From: Gamarada debralockiae | Taxonomy: Eukaryota > Ascomycota > Leotiomycetes > Helotiales > Hyphodiscaceae | Assembly: GCA_002803225.1 (NCBI GenBank) | Contig: NXFV01001730.1 | Span: 34,487 to 98,486 of the forward strand | Direction: 5' to 3' | Length of the DNA stretch: 64,000 bases | Part shown: positions 34,677-46,300 of the stretch, piece by piece | Position numbering within the stretch: position 1 is the stretch's first letter | How the letters are laid out: every line of letters starts with the position of its first letter | Notes under the pieces: model-generated | The model's input: the letters and a program-made list of their open reading frames with translations, nothing else | Database searches by the model: none | What the model was told of the DNA's origin: nothing | Position numbers and translations under genes: made by a program

Positions 34677-34820
34677 AAGTCACGTGAATTAGATAATTCT
34701 AATCTTATTCCTGATGCTCTAAACCCCCTATAATCCTAATTCGATCTAATTCCTAAAAATCCCAAACTAATTCTCATACCCTAGTCGCAAGGGTTCTGGC
34801 GTCATTGTATCACGTGACTT
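34677..34820. mobile_element. MITE-like element, 144 bp, 11-bp perfect terminal inverted repeats
   Basis: Ends are AAGTCACGTGA (34677-34687) and TCACGTGACTT (34810-34820), exact reverse complements. GTT flanks both sides (possible 3-bp target duplication). The interior is AT-rich and non-coding. CACGTG is itself a common palindrome, so chance pairing of two E-box-like sites is possible. Confidence 0.4.
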
Positions 34821-34828
34821 GTTTGGGC

Positions 34829-34938
34829 ATTTGGGAAAGATGGCGTTTTCTTGGGAAGTTGGCATTTATTTGGGAGGTTGCATTTGTTTAGGAAAAGTGA
34901 CATTTGCTTGGGAAGTTGCGTTTGCTTGGGAGGATGAA
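34829..34938. repeat. Minisatellite, about six degenerate ~18-bp units
   Basis: Unit consensus is close to ATTTGCTTGGGAAGTTGC, with copies such as ATTTATTTGGGAGGTTGC and GTTTGCTTGGGAGGATGA. An open frame over it would encode F-A-W-E-V-A-type repeats, but it has no gene context. Confidence 0.75.
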
Positions 34939-35031
34939 TTTACTGCTGGGTCAACCCTGGTCTCTCTCATGGTGCACGAGATCCCATTTCGAGTAAGAGA
35001 GATGACATGAATTGGCCAGATGGTCATCCCG

Positions 35032-35590
35032 TCAAATGTATATGACGTAAAGTGGCACGCCCAGCAACTTCGTAGTCAAAGCCCCTGCGATGTTCTCTGC
35101 GAGTAGCCTCCTTGAGATGGCGATATTTAATTCATCGAGTTCCTTTTCGCTCTACCCAATGGGAGCATATCGAAATACGACAATCGCCAACGTGGCTAGT
35201 GACAAGATCTCCCAATCCCTTAACCGTCTGGGCCCAGCCTCTGCCCTTTCCGCCAAAGCAAGCCCGTGATCAATCAGCACGCCCATAGTCTCCAAGCCCA
35301 GGACACGCATTGTGAGCCATAACTTCATCGCTCTTGCTGGTCGGATGAGCTCGATGCCGAAATTCCAGAAATTAGGAGTCTCCTCCGCAGCCACAGCATC
35401 ACGCACATACTCTGCATCCATGGCGAAACTATCCATGATATGTTTCTTGTTGCGAGAAAGAGCAATCCCACAGCCATATGTCTGAAAGAGCCATTTATGA
35501 GCATCCCACGAAATACTGCCCGCTCTCCCCAACCCATCCGCGAGATGGCTGTAGGACTTCGACAGGACAATGCTCGAGTTCGATCATAGG
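35032..35590 (-). pseudogene. Group II PLP-dependent amino-acid decarboxylase, truncated pseudogene
   Basis: The minus strand reads SSIVLSKSYSHLADGLGRAG, then SISWDAHKWLFQTYGCG (the Lys is the expected pyridoxal-phosphate anchor), FAMDAEYVRDAVAAEETPNF, WNFGIELIRPARAMKLWL, VLGLETMGVLIDHGLALAER and FRYAPIG. A TAG follows, and the same frame continues SEKELDELNIAISRRLLAEN to a TGA at 35032. On the 5' side a TGA interrupts the frame just before SSIVL and the large N-terminal domain is missing. What remains is the C-terminal third of a tyrosine/tryptophan/DOPA-decarboxylase-like enzyme. Decay is clear from truncation plus internal stops. Confidence 0.85.
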
Positions 35591-36662
35591 AGCCATCGCA
35601 GAGGGAGAAGAGGAATGTGGTGGATTATATTCGAGAAGGGGAGGGCGGATTCGAGAGGTTGTGGAGACGAGGTGTTGCACGTCGAGATTTGAGCGCGAAG
35701 AGGAGATGAAAGGACGGGAAGGGGATTTGAACAAAACGTGTGAAGGGGGATTCAATATTTTGAGGAGGGTAGTGCACAAGAGCGAGCGACAATTGCGAGT
35801 ACGTCTGTTGGACCAGAGCATTTGACGCTGACTTGGTATTGGAAAGGTGTTGGTGTGGAGTGGTGAATAAATGGGTGGGTGCGAGCCTAGCATTGTAGAG
35901 CGAGGAGGGTTATCGCGGCAGATTGGGAGAGGGAGCGCCATGACTGTTGAAAGATGAGGGAGCCAGAATTGGTTTTTGGAGCGTCGGTCAGCAGAATTTA
36001 GAAAGTTAAAGTAGCTTTGGGAGAACCGCGCTTTCCTGGGGCCGTCTTGAATACGATAGTAGAGTTGCCTGAAACTTCCCAAAGCATAAGGGAGCTTGGG
36101 TTCGTTTTTAATCGGCCAAGTGCTCTCTTACACTCGAATGGCGTGCCCAACAGCTATCGTCTTCACACCTTGCAGAGACGGTATATCTCACTCCCCTTTG
36201 GAGTATGCCAGTTCGGAGAGCTGTAGTGTTGGGGCCCAAACGATACTGGGTGCCGTACTTCACTACGATGAGATCCTGAGAAAGAAGTACTCAGCATGAG
36301 CGAGGTTTTGTAAAAATGAGAGGAAAACTGACCTGCCATCCTATCATTGAAGATGGAAGACGCTTTTTACTTGTAAGCCTTCGACTTGTATCTTCTCAGT
36401 TACTAGGTGGAGGCGTTTTGTAGTGCATTCGGAGATACTGTCGACATTCACACAATGTGCTGCTGTAAAACCCAAGATAGTCACTTCATAGAGCCCATTT
36501 TTCTCAAAGTGATTGGATTCGTTACGCTCGCCATCCAGTTTTCTATGCTCCGTTTAGACTATCAATAAATCATGGCGACAACCATTCATGCACGGAATTT
36601 GGCTCATACCAGTACACCCCAACTCCATCCTTCAATGCATATACCCATTCCCATCCTCAATA
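35591..36662. other. Gene-poor spacer, 1072 bp
   Basis: A minus-strand frame (to ~36082) overlaps the decarboxylase relic but shows no decarboxylase N-terminus or other domain. No supported gene. Confidence 0.45.
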
Positions 36663-37663
36663 TCAATCACTATCCTCCCCATTATCCAGCGCCTCGTCCT
36701 CCACCTCATGCCGTTCGGGCTCCTCAAGCTGCTCCTCGGTCTCATGTCGTTCCTCCTGCTCATCTCTATCCTCATCCTCATCATCATCTGGCTCTTCCCC
36801 ACCCTCATCTTCTTCACCCGCCTCCTCCTCCCCTTGCATGTCACGTATATCTCCCTCCCTTACTATTCCAGATTCATCCATCCTAGCCTTCTTAGCAGCC
36901 GGTTGTCCATCCCTATCCATCTGACTCTCCCCATCGTTCTCGCCCTCAACATAACTCTCTTCCTCTCCTGGCGGTGGACTGCCGGCTTTACCAGACGCCT
37001 TATCTGCTGCGACTTTCTTTCGATATGTATTTCGTTTGTCTGTCTGTAGTTCGACGAACTCTATTCCCATCATTGGTATTAACACTGGACATCCTAGAGG
37101 TGGAAGACGGTGTGAACTAACTTGCGAGCTCAGCCTCAAGTCTAGGTTTAAATTCCGGGAACTCGAGATCATCAAGTGCTTGTAATACGTCTTGTGGCGC
37201 AATTGTCTTTCTGCTCGCTCTTTGAGTATTTTCGTTTGCGCTGGGTGAAAGGCTCTGTTAGCTCAGCGTCCAATGTGTCCCAAAACGGGAATGTGCTTTT
37301 GAAATCCGCGGATTGCACGTACTGTGTTGCGAGATAATTCACGAAGACCGTTGCGCTTTTCGTCATTGCTAACATGGCATTGCCTTGGATCTGTGTGTTT
37401 GGAGGGAGAACACCTTTGGCCAGCCTCGTTACTATGCTCTTTGGGAGATTCAGATCCTGCCAATTGAGTTAGAAAAGTCTCTCTCCATCATTCAAAGGCA
37501 CCCAGGGCTTCACATAGCAGCTATTTGTGCTAATGGGCTCAGAGACCAGGCGCAAATCGCATACCTCGATATTTACTCCTTCTCGAACAGTTGCTTCTTT
37601 AGCAGGAGTTCCTTCGTCTCCCGTTGCCGCTTTCGACAGGTCGATGCTCTTTCGTGGTGGCAT
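36663..37663 (-). CDS. DPB4: DNA polymerase epsilon histone-fold subunit Dpb4 (POLE3-like), 249 aa
   Basis: Small subunit of the leading-strand DNA polymerase epsilon, and in yeast also of an ISW2/CHRAC-type remodeller. Four exons: 37565-37663, 37323-37456, 37122-37240 and 36663-37060. The histone fold reads LNLPKSIVTRLAKGVLPPNT, GNAMLAMTKSATVFVNYLAT, HANENTQRASRKTIAPQDVL, ALDDLEFPEFKPRLEAELAK, then VELQTDKRNTYRKKVAADK. The C-terminal ~90 residues are strongly acidic (EEEAGEEDEGGEEPDDDEDE), as in POLE3/CHRAC17. The CACCCAG acceptor for exon 3 was chosen because it restores the conserved HANENT stretch. Confidence 0.92.
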
Positions 37664-38370
37664 ATTGGGATTTGATGGATGTAATCCTGAATTAGATGTG
37701 TCTTCAATGTGGGTTTGGGAGACAGTTTGAAGTTGCGATTGAGGAGGAAGCTTTCGGCAAATTGTACTGCAATCGAAGGCGGTCACGTCGCGTACCCACT
37801 GACACGAAAACTTATTGTGAGCGTGTTCATCACGTGCTATGTTTCCTTCATGAAAACCTCGAAAGCACTGATTGTGTTTTACTCATTTTAGTAATTTAAT
37901 TCTAGAAACATCATAATCTGGGCCTTGTGAGAGCGGATAGAAGTGAGTTGTTGCAGCTCGTGATCCCTCTGCTCTTTAAGCTTTCCATTGGAAGAGGGGT
38001 CTCAACGAGATTACCGAATTGATGATATTGAGAAGTGAGAAAGCTGGTTGCTTTCAAATATGCTTGATTGCAGTTGAAGATCTAATCTTCAATTTGAGCT
38101 AAAAGCACAAGGATTCGATAGATGTCGGTCACCATTTGTATACGGGTGCCGCGTGTCCCTATGTGTGGACAATTCCCAACCCTTAACGCCAACCCTATGC
38201 GCTGAGCGCCAATTGGAGAAAGAATATGCGTCGAGATCTCGTTTCCTCGAGCTCTAGAAAGCTTCTCGATGCCAAGGTCGAGTAAAGATGCTTCTGCCAA
38301 AAGTCGGATGGACTCCTGCCCATTACTGCATGAACTATAATCATTCACAGTAAATCAACCCCTAAAATTG
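37664..38370. other. Intergenic, 707 bp
   Basis: DPB4 promoter and the 3' flank of the membrane-protein gene. Nothing else supported. Confidence 0.5.
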
Positions 38371-39564
38371 CTATGCAATAGCTCTCCCAATATCCTCATC
38401 CCTCTCCCACGGTCTTGCTTGCGATTTCGGTCTCGGCGACAGCCCTCCTCCCGTAGAAATACCATCGCATATCGACGTCCCAGGTGAGCTACTCGTACGA
38501 TCCGTCCGGCTCAATTCCTTCCCAACCGCATGATCATCCAGATCAAACCACATCGGCATCTTATCATTCGTTCCTCTCGAATCAGACTTTGGTCCTATTC
38601 CCCCATTATAGCTCCATACACTCTTTGCGCTCATACTGCTCCTTCTGCTCTTCGATCTACTATGCCTAGGAGGTGCTTTTGAAAGTCGTGAACTTTGCCG
38701 TTTCAAGGGTGGGATGAAAGGGTCTGCTCCGGGCACGGATTCATCAGTGAGGCCTGCTCGGGAGTTTGGAGCTTTGGCTAGAAATTGGGGTGTATCAGGT
38801 ATTGTTGTAGACGGAGACAGAGCTGAACGAAGAGATGTTGGTGAGGCTGTCCACGTCCATCCTGGCGAATGTGTAAGTTGGATGGAGTGGACTTTCCGAT
38901 TCAGCATTGCTGGATCTGGCGGTGGTTGATGCTTTTGCTCAATGACAGTGCCTCGCCATGATTCTATCTCATCGTCATTGAGGGGGGTTGCAGAGCGGTG
39001 GCCGAATGGGGTTCGACCTTGGCCAAAGCGGTATGCGAGGAAGAGGGCGGCTGTAATCAACAGTAGCCCAACAAATCCTAGGACCGATGAAAGAACGATA
39101 ATTAAAGTTCGGTGTGCATCTGAACTATGAGACGAGGCCAAAGAAGCTGAAGAGGTTGGGTTCATAGACGAATCGATGCCATTATAGCTCGCAGCAACCG
39201 CAACAGATGTAGAGGCGGCTGTTGAATGGGAACGTATGCTCGAGGGAGATATCATAAAGGAGGAGACTTCGATTGTGTTTATAGTAGTCGAAAAGGGCGC
39301 AGAAGTAGAAGAGAAAGCTGAGGAGGTCGAGGATGCGGAGGTGGAGGTGGAGGTCGAAGAAGCTGAAGAAGATGTCAAACTAGTAGATGCAGTCGCTGGC
39401 TCTGGAGGCGCTGGTGGATCCGAGCCCTTCTTTTTAGGTCCTTTGACCGGCGTCCCTACTGCCAGTGCTGTTGAAGTCTTGGTAGCAGGCCCAGCAAGTT
39501 GTGCCCCAACAAGAAGCGGCATGCCAAGCACGCATGCGAGCAAAACTGACTGACTGCCCTTCAT
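38371..39564 (-). CDS. Single-pass membrane protein with Ser/Thr-rich ectodomain, 397 aa
   Basis: Intron-less gene from ATG 39564. Residues 1-21 form a signal peptide (SQSVLLACVLGMPLLVGAQ). Residues ~55-150 are extremely Ser/Thr/Ala-rich, typical of O-mannosylated stalks. One transmembrane helix spans ~153-178 (LIIVLSSVLGFVGLLLITAA, ending LAYRFG). The cytoplasmic tail (~220 aa) is Ser/Pro/Arg-rich with basic clusters (RHSRSKSRRSSMSAKS). The layout matches fungal cell-wall sensor-like or Mid2/WSC-stalk-like proteins, but no WSC or Cys-rich domain is present, so a sensor role is inference. An upstream GTG, not ATG, extends the frame. Confidence 0.78.
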   Translation of the reverse strand: MKGSQSVLLACVLGMPLLVGAQLAGPATKTSTALAVGTPVKGPKKKGSDPPAPPEPATASTSLTSSSASSTSTSTSASSTSSAFSSTSAPFSTTINTIEVSSFMISPSSIRSHSTAASTSVAVAASYNGIDSSMNPTSSASLASSHSSDAHRTLIIVLSSVLGFVGLLLITAALFLAYRFGQGRTPFGHRSATPLNDDEIESWRGTVIEQKHQPPPDPAMLNRKVHSIQLTHSPGWTWTASPTSLRSALSPSTTIPDTPQFLAKAPNSRAGLTDESVPGADPFIPPLKRQSSRLSKAPPRHSRSKSRRSSMSAKSVWSYNGGIGPKSDSRGTNDKMPMWFDLDDHAVGKELSRTDRTSSSPGTSICDGISTGGGLSPRPKSQARPWERDEDIGRAIA

Positions 39565-42500
39565 GTTGAAAGTCGGTACTCGTTTAATGAGAGGACTGAG
39601 AATGAAGCCGTACTGCACGGGTCAAAACATCGCTGGTGGACGGATCACTTCCCAGAAGCAAATTGAAGTCAAAAGTATAAAAGATTGATAAGAAGTAGAT
39701 AGGATGACTGCAACAACAAGAGAAGACTGGGACTAAGTGATCCTCAGGCCAGTTCGGTACACCTCAAAGACGGCGTCGGAGGGCGGAGAAACCAAGATAC
39801 TTCAAGATGCAGGCAGAGCACGTAATATAAGGATGTGAACGGCATTTGGCCCATCCCGTGCTGCAGCCATGGGCAGGGATAAGCAGATAGGAAGAATGAT
39901 ACTACGGTTTCTGTGTGGTCTGTGAGTCTGGAAGTCGGGTTGTACAGATGGGGGAGAAACAACAGACATGGTGGTCTGCTGGTGGGTTGTAAAATGAGCG
40001 GTGTCAGGGCAAAAGATGACCCTTGGAGAGAAGCTCGTACCCTTGCTGAATTGATCGACTGGCTACCAGACGTCAAGCGATGTGCCCTTGTAGAGCTTCT
40101 CGGAGACTATTTCAATCAGCAAATCGCAGAGTGCCATGAGAGCGTAATCCATTTTGACGCCATTGCCGAAACGTGCTTGTGCAAGGGCAAGAGCTTAGGG
40201 CGAAGGCTTGAGCGTTGAAGGTTGCAGATGCCCCTTGCCGATGCCAAATTTTGCCGAGCGCTCTCTATCCATTAACGAACGCCTCTGTCACAAAATAACC
40301 ACGCGCGCAGAGAGGGGAGACGTCAGGTGAATGTCTTACAGTAAATATGATATATCAGCGGCAGGAACTGGAAAAGAAGCAATAACAGGATAGTTACTTT
40401 CCTCAATGATCACAGAAAAAGGAATGTAGAGAATCGTGGAGTCGACTCGGGGCAGGCGTTGAGCGGTGAAGCAAGTTGTTTGACACTAGAGAAATGGCTT
40501 CTTCAGCCACAACTACTCACAAGGCCACAGCAGACGGCCTCTAAAAACAAGGTTGGTTAGGTTTCGATCTGAATAACCATCAGTCGAGACGAAGTGACAG
40601 GTTCGATTTGCTCAATTCTTGTCAGGGATTCCGCTGTATTAAATTGAGTGGGGTGTGCCGAGGTGGGGATTCCTGAGCGGATCAATTGCCCCCTTATGAA
40701 ACTAAGCGACGTCTCGATGTGAGAAGGGTAGCCTCAACCATTGGCTCAAGGTGAGGACACAGGGGTTGATCGACGACAAAGGTGAACGACACATACTTCA
40801 AGAACCTCTTTAGAGCCTCGGTAGGCGTGGATGAATGAATAAGGAAAGAGACTCTGCAGACGATACGAGATGCAAGCCTCAAGCCTCACACACGATCTTG
40901 ACGTGGTACCTGAAAAGATCGAGAAGTTTTTGCTTCTTTTGCCACTCGTCCACCCCCGCTCTTCAACCTGTGGATGTTTGGCGATGCGAGAGCGAGCCAC
41001 ACCTCCCCCCTGAATGATCCCGCTGCATCGCGGATCCTACAAAAACCTTCCGCTTACTTTTGATATCTGAACTTCTGATATGATCTACAACACATCCGTT
41101 TATTCAATACAAACATCAAACACTCCGAGCAGCCTCTTGGGGAACACAATTGCAGGACTAGAATCCGTCATATCACCGACGAAAGCTTCACCACTCACAC
41201 ATAGCCCTCGTGGGCTAGAGACATCTTGCTTTTTTAGGTGGAACTTTCTCCGCAATCATACATGACTTCCACAGTACTATGGCACCACTTGTGACAAGTG
41301 CAATCGTCACCATTCCAAGGCCGGGAACAGCCTAATCCGAAGTTATTCTGCAACGCTGAGCCTGAAAAGAGGGCGGGCGTCCGAATTCAATATTTTATGT
41401 CCCCTCTTCATGCTGCTCACGGGACGAAACATCCCGTCTTCTCACAACTCATCTGAATCATTCGCCTCAAGCATAACCCCGCCAACTCAAACGGGGCCTA
41501 TTCATATTAACCTCCTACCAGATCCAGCAATCAAGGTCCAAATTCCCCTCTCAGCATGTCCCCTTTCTGCAGTCCAATTAATTTTTTATCCCGCTCCCAA
41601 ACCAACCTTAAACACATCTCCAACTCTCTGCCCGAGGATTTTCCGATGTCCGGTTCAATCGGTTTCTTTCAATATTATTTTAGCCAAGCGGTCAACCTCA
41701 CGATGACGTCTCATCACACGATCTGGGCAAAATCAAGATCAAGCTTGGAAAAAGCCTCGTCATCCTCAACTCTTCTCTCAATCCTAGAATTTGGAATACT
41801 TTCTTTTAGGTGCTTCTCGCCACTACCGGACATAATAACGGAGTGACTGGATACCGAGCAGGAAACATGGCCCGAACCGTGAGGTGGGGCCTCCAATCAC
41901 TCCCCTCCTCCGTTCTCACTCGAAACGACGAAACAGCCCAATTCCGTGCTGACATCAGATATCTCAACCTCCTTACTTCCCCTAAAACAAAACAGTACAG
42001 CGCACAATCAGCTGAACAACCATTATCAAAACTAGGCCTCGCTATCGCGGCTCGTAAAGTCGTTCCAGCACAAGCTGTACACATGGCAGACCATCTGCCC
42101 TAGACCAAAATCCTCCATCCAGTGACAGGCCTAGAGAGCCAAGTAAATGACTCCTGAGGAACCCCCCTTTCTCATCCTAATTATCCAATCATAGTCCAAA
42201 ATCCAACTCTTCTCACCAATCTTAAAATGCACCTTGCATATCCCAAGGCCCAAGGTCTTGCAAGACCGGATTGCTGCAGCGCACGTTTGTTCATGCTGTA
42301 GATTGATTCACAAGCACACCACATGAAAAACGTGCTCTGCAGACGATCCAGATACCCACTATTTTGGGGGATTGAAGGAGGGTATGACTCGCAGCTGCAA
42401 GGATATGCATGGTGAAAAATGTGATTGCAAGCGCGGATTGTACATGTCTAGTGTGAGGGTACCTGAGCGCGGCTATCGCGAATTCTTTCGTGTAAAAGTA

Positions 42501-42653
42501 CTTATTATTACCGCAGACTTTGAGGTCAATGTTCTATATTTAGCCAACGATTGGGATATGAGATGGATGGGGAAATATCCCGTAGACTTGATACTGTTGG
42601 AGTTGGAGAGTTGAGTTGGCTTGTGTTTGTATGCAAGATGTTTGGGAAAGATG
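39565..42653. other. Long gene-poor region, 3089 bp
   Basis: Promoter of the membrane-protein gene, then no confident gene. Candidates I could not support: a plus-strand frame starting at ATG 39994 (MSGVRAKDDPWREART, 74 aa) and one at 41869 (MARTVRWGLQSLPSS, 78 aa). Both lack recognised domains or splice partners. They could be remnants or small unknown proteins. Confidence 0.4.
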
Positions 42654-42866
42654 TGTACGAAAGTAGTGTTCATAAATGATGAATAAGCGATACTACCCCC
42701 TAACCAAAGTCCCTACTAACTAAAATTTCTACCTCATAGACCCTCTCTTTCGTCTATCAACCTCTTCTATCTTTTCTGGTATCGAATCTAAATTTGGTGG
42801 GATATAATGGGGTAGATAGGGTAGCCATTCGCTTATTCATCATTTATGAAAAACTACTTTCGTACA
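42654..42866. mobile_element. MITE, 213 bp, long imperfect terminal inverted repeats
   Basis: Left end TGTACGAAAGTAGT, right end ACTACTTTCGTACA (exact complement). The inverted match then continues through ATAAATGATGAATAAGCG on the left and CGCTTATTCATCATTTAT on the right, giving arms of ~40 bp with small mismatches. The interior is non-coding and AT/CT-rich. Reading the ends as TA + CGAAAGTAGT suggests a TA target duplication, as for Tc1/mariner-type elements. No transposase is present, so it is non-autonomous. Confidence 0.85.
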
Positions 42867-43361
42867 AGTTGAGGTGGAGATGGATCGGCTGATCGTCTGT
42901 CTGTGCTTTGGGTTCTATGGCTTGTGCTCAGCGGAAGTGCATCATGTTTGCAGAGTTCCTGAACCTTGGGATAATGCTTCAATATGTTAAACAATTAGAT
43001 GGACTGGTTCTTGGGATTATGCCTCGAGAGAATCGTTGTGTTTTCATCATTTACATTAATGTTGATCCACAGCACATATATTCCACTATTTCTGAGCTAT
43101 CCCTTCATATGTACACAGGAACACCTCTCAATCATTCATCAAGAATGACCTAATTGAAGTTGACGGGTACAGGCATATCAGTATGCCCCGAACGATCCAT
43201 AAACTCCCAAACTCATCGCTGCCGCAAATGCTTCAAAACGCTCCGTATGCTGCGCTCCATGTTACCAAAGAACGCCACGATTCATCCCCGACGCTCAAGC
43301 AAACCTCACAAAAGCACTGAAAACAAAAATCGAGAAAACTTGAAATTTTTCCTGCACCGCT
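42867..43361. other. Intergenic, 495 bp
   Basis: Downstream flank of the MAPKKK gene. No gene supported. Confidence 0.45.
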
Positions 43362-46300
43362 TCATGAAATACTTCCCCTCGTGCTACCATGACTTGACGA
43401 CCCGCTGTCACTGGGCGTTCCAGGTTCGATGGACACTTGGGACTTGATGGCCATGATCCACTCATGCTGCAGCAGTTCCGCAGCTGAAGCACGTTTCTTC
43501 GGATCCCGGATGAAGCATTTCTTGAGGAAGTCGATACCCTGAGGACTAAGCTGATCGGAAGAGGGTAGCTGAGGTGGATTCCCTTGGGCGATATTGTACA
43601 TGATGGCCCATTCGTTGTCCAGGGATGCCCAGGGTCGGCGACCTGTTGCCATTTCGAGGATGACACAGCCAAGAGACCATACGTCTACTGCCCCTGCACG
43701 GCCTGGATTCTCGCCTTTGATGACTTCGGGAGACATGTACATTGGTGTTCCGGTCATGGTTTTGTTGGCCTTGTTCATTCCGCCGGATTGAGCTGCGACG
43801 AGAGTCTTGCCTTGTCGTGCTATGACCTTTGCTGCGCCGAAGTCGACATATTTTATGACACCGTTGTGGTTGAGGAGGACGTCTAAGATTTGGTCAGTTA
43901 TCTGGATCAGATTGAGATGGCTTGTCGACTTACTTTCTGGCTTGATATCGCGGTGCACAATGCCACTTTCATGCAGGTACGCAAGACCTTCCAGCAGCTG
44001 CAACGCGTATACCATGATGACTTGTTCGTCCTCGATGCGGCCATGCTCCAAGAGCCCGGCCAGCGAACCACCAGAGCAGAATTCCATGAAGATGTAAACT
44101 TTATCCCTATGGACTTCGATGCCATGGTATGACACAACATTAGGATGATCAAGGACTTCGAGAACGTTCATTTCATCCTTAATCTGGCCAGCAATGGTTG
44201 GAATGAGCGAAGGATCCTGCAAGCGAATCTCCTTGACAGCCATCAAATGGCCAGAATCCAGATTGATTGCGGCATACACCGAGCCAAAGGTTCCACCACC
44301 GACGAACTGTCCTTGTTGCCAACGCATATTGACATTGGATGCGGAAGAAGAGAGATAGGTGAGTGATCGATCAGCTTCGCTTGACTCCTCGAGGACTCTT
44401 CCAAGAGCCTGTCTTTCCGCTTCCTTTTCTTTCCGGATACCATCGAGTTCTGCAAGTTGCCCGAGCGTTCTTTCACGAACGTATCTTGCACCTTCTTCAT
44501 CATCCATTACAACCCTGCCATCTCCTTTCTTGTATCCTGCAGCCGTGTCGCTGCGTTGCTTCTCCGCTTGAGCGGCAAGAGTCGATCTTGCACCCATGAT
44601 GTCGAAATGCGAGATCAAAAGCGACATGCAGCCGGCAACTTTAGCACGAAGTCTAGCATACTCGTCCTCCCCGAGAGCCAAGATGTGCTGCCCTTGGGTC
44701 ATGACCATCGCAAATTCCAGTGCAAGGACTGCCCATCTAAAAGTCCTTCGATCTGTAGCGATGCAGTCATCGCACACAAAACTGACCCAGTCTAGCGCAA
44801 GTTTCGTGAGCTTGATGTTGTTCATCTGCTTTCGGTTTCGATCCATGTAGAGCAAGGATCTCTGACCAAATTCAGTTGCAAAGATGAAGCATGTCTGAAT
44901 TAATTCCTGGCATTCAAGGCCATCGGTCTGCTTCCGTACGATTTCAACGCTGTCCATTATCAGGTTCGACAATTTGTAGACGACTTTCTTGATTTCGGTC
45001 AGTTTAGCGTTGACCTTCTTGAGATTCGATCGCTGCTCAACGACCATGTCCAAATGGAGATCAATAGAATCCAGGAATGCTATCCGGGCATTTGAAAGTC
45101 TGGTTTGCGAACCATCTGCGACCAATCGAAGGTGGCCAGTCTTAACATCAGTTGACGGCTCTCTGATATTTGCTTCAACTGTCCGTCCGTCCCAAGGTAT
45201 TTGATTCTCCGGGCGCAAGATTAAGATGTAGGGGTTCGTTGGATCTTCCGGGACGTCGTCTGAATTGTAACATGTTCCAAGGATCGACTGTATGTCTTGT
45301 GGCCGGTTATACAAGGCGGGTGAGGCTATCAGAAAGATGCCGTCGTGCTCAATGCTTGCAGTGTAAACCATGAAATGACCGGTTTCTATAAGCCTTGAAT
45401 AAAGTTGGTGCAGATCATCCTTTCGCATGGCAATGCTGAAGTCTGTAGCATTCTCGAATCGGTCACTCAAGACCCTCGAAAAACGTTGTAACATACGCTG
45501 TCGAACTCGGACCGAATCAAGACTCTGCTTGTAACGCTTGGTCATTTCCGCAGCAGTTTCTTTGGGCTTTCTCTGCATTTCTCGTTCAAATGTCTGACTC
45601 AACCGGTAAAATGCTTTGTGGGTGAGCGAACTGAACTGCTCTGCAACCTGGACATCTCCGCCCTGCAAATTACGTCCAATTTCGTTGGAAAAGTCCCATT
45701 CCTGTTCTAAAACCTCGGCTTCCTTGAACGTGTTCTTGTTTCCGCCAAGTTTCCAGTTGAGCATCTTGAAATAGAATTTCAGTGCATCTAGTACCACCTG
45801 GTCAAAAGACTCGTCAATACATGGAGGCAAGTCCCATCCAGCTTCCGGCTGAGAAATCGTCAAGTATTCTTGCTTGATTTGAATAGCAAGCTTCAGCAGG
45901 ATTTGAAATTGTGAGATCATCTGCTCCATCATCATGACGTTCTGCTGAGCGGAATCCTTCATCTTCCGGGCATATTGTAGTCGGAACTTAATGATTTCCT
46001 CAATCAAGCGCGAAGGAAAGTTGATCAAGGTGAGCAGCTCCTCGATGTATGGAGGAAGATGACGCTTCGCGAATGCCTCCGAATTCTCGATGAGAGTGTT
46101 TTTGGCTTTCATGATGACCTCGGAAACACCCAGAAGTATACTCTTGTCACCTTGTAATGACCTGAGACCATCTTCCTTCAATAGCCGGTCGATGAATGAA
46201 GACTCGTCTGAGAGCCCGTTTCCAGACGGTGAGCGTTCTTTCGCCTTGTTGAAATCCAACTCGGCGTTCCCAACCCAGTTTTGTAAAATTCCCAGCTCGG

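Noticed and set aside
35495..36082. 195-codon minus-strand frame
   Set aside because: Low-complexity Ser/Pro translation, overlaps the decarboxylase relic out of frame and shows no N-terminal decarboxylase sequence.
39994..40218. Short plus-strand frame MSGVRAKDDPWREART
   Set aside because: 74 codons, no motif, no neighbouring exon; kept only as a mention in the intergenic entry.
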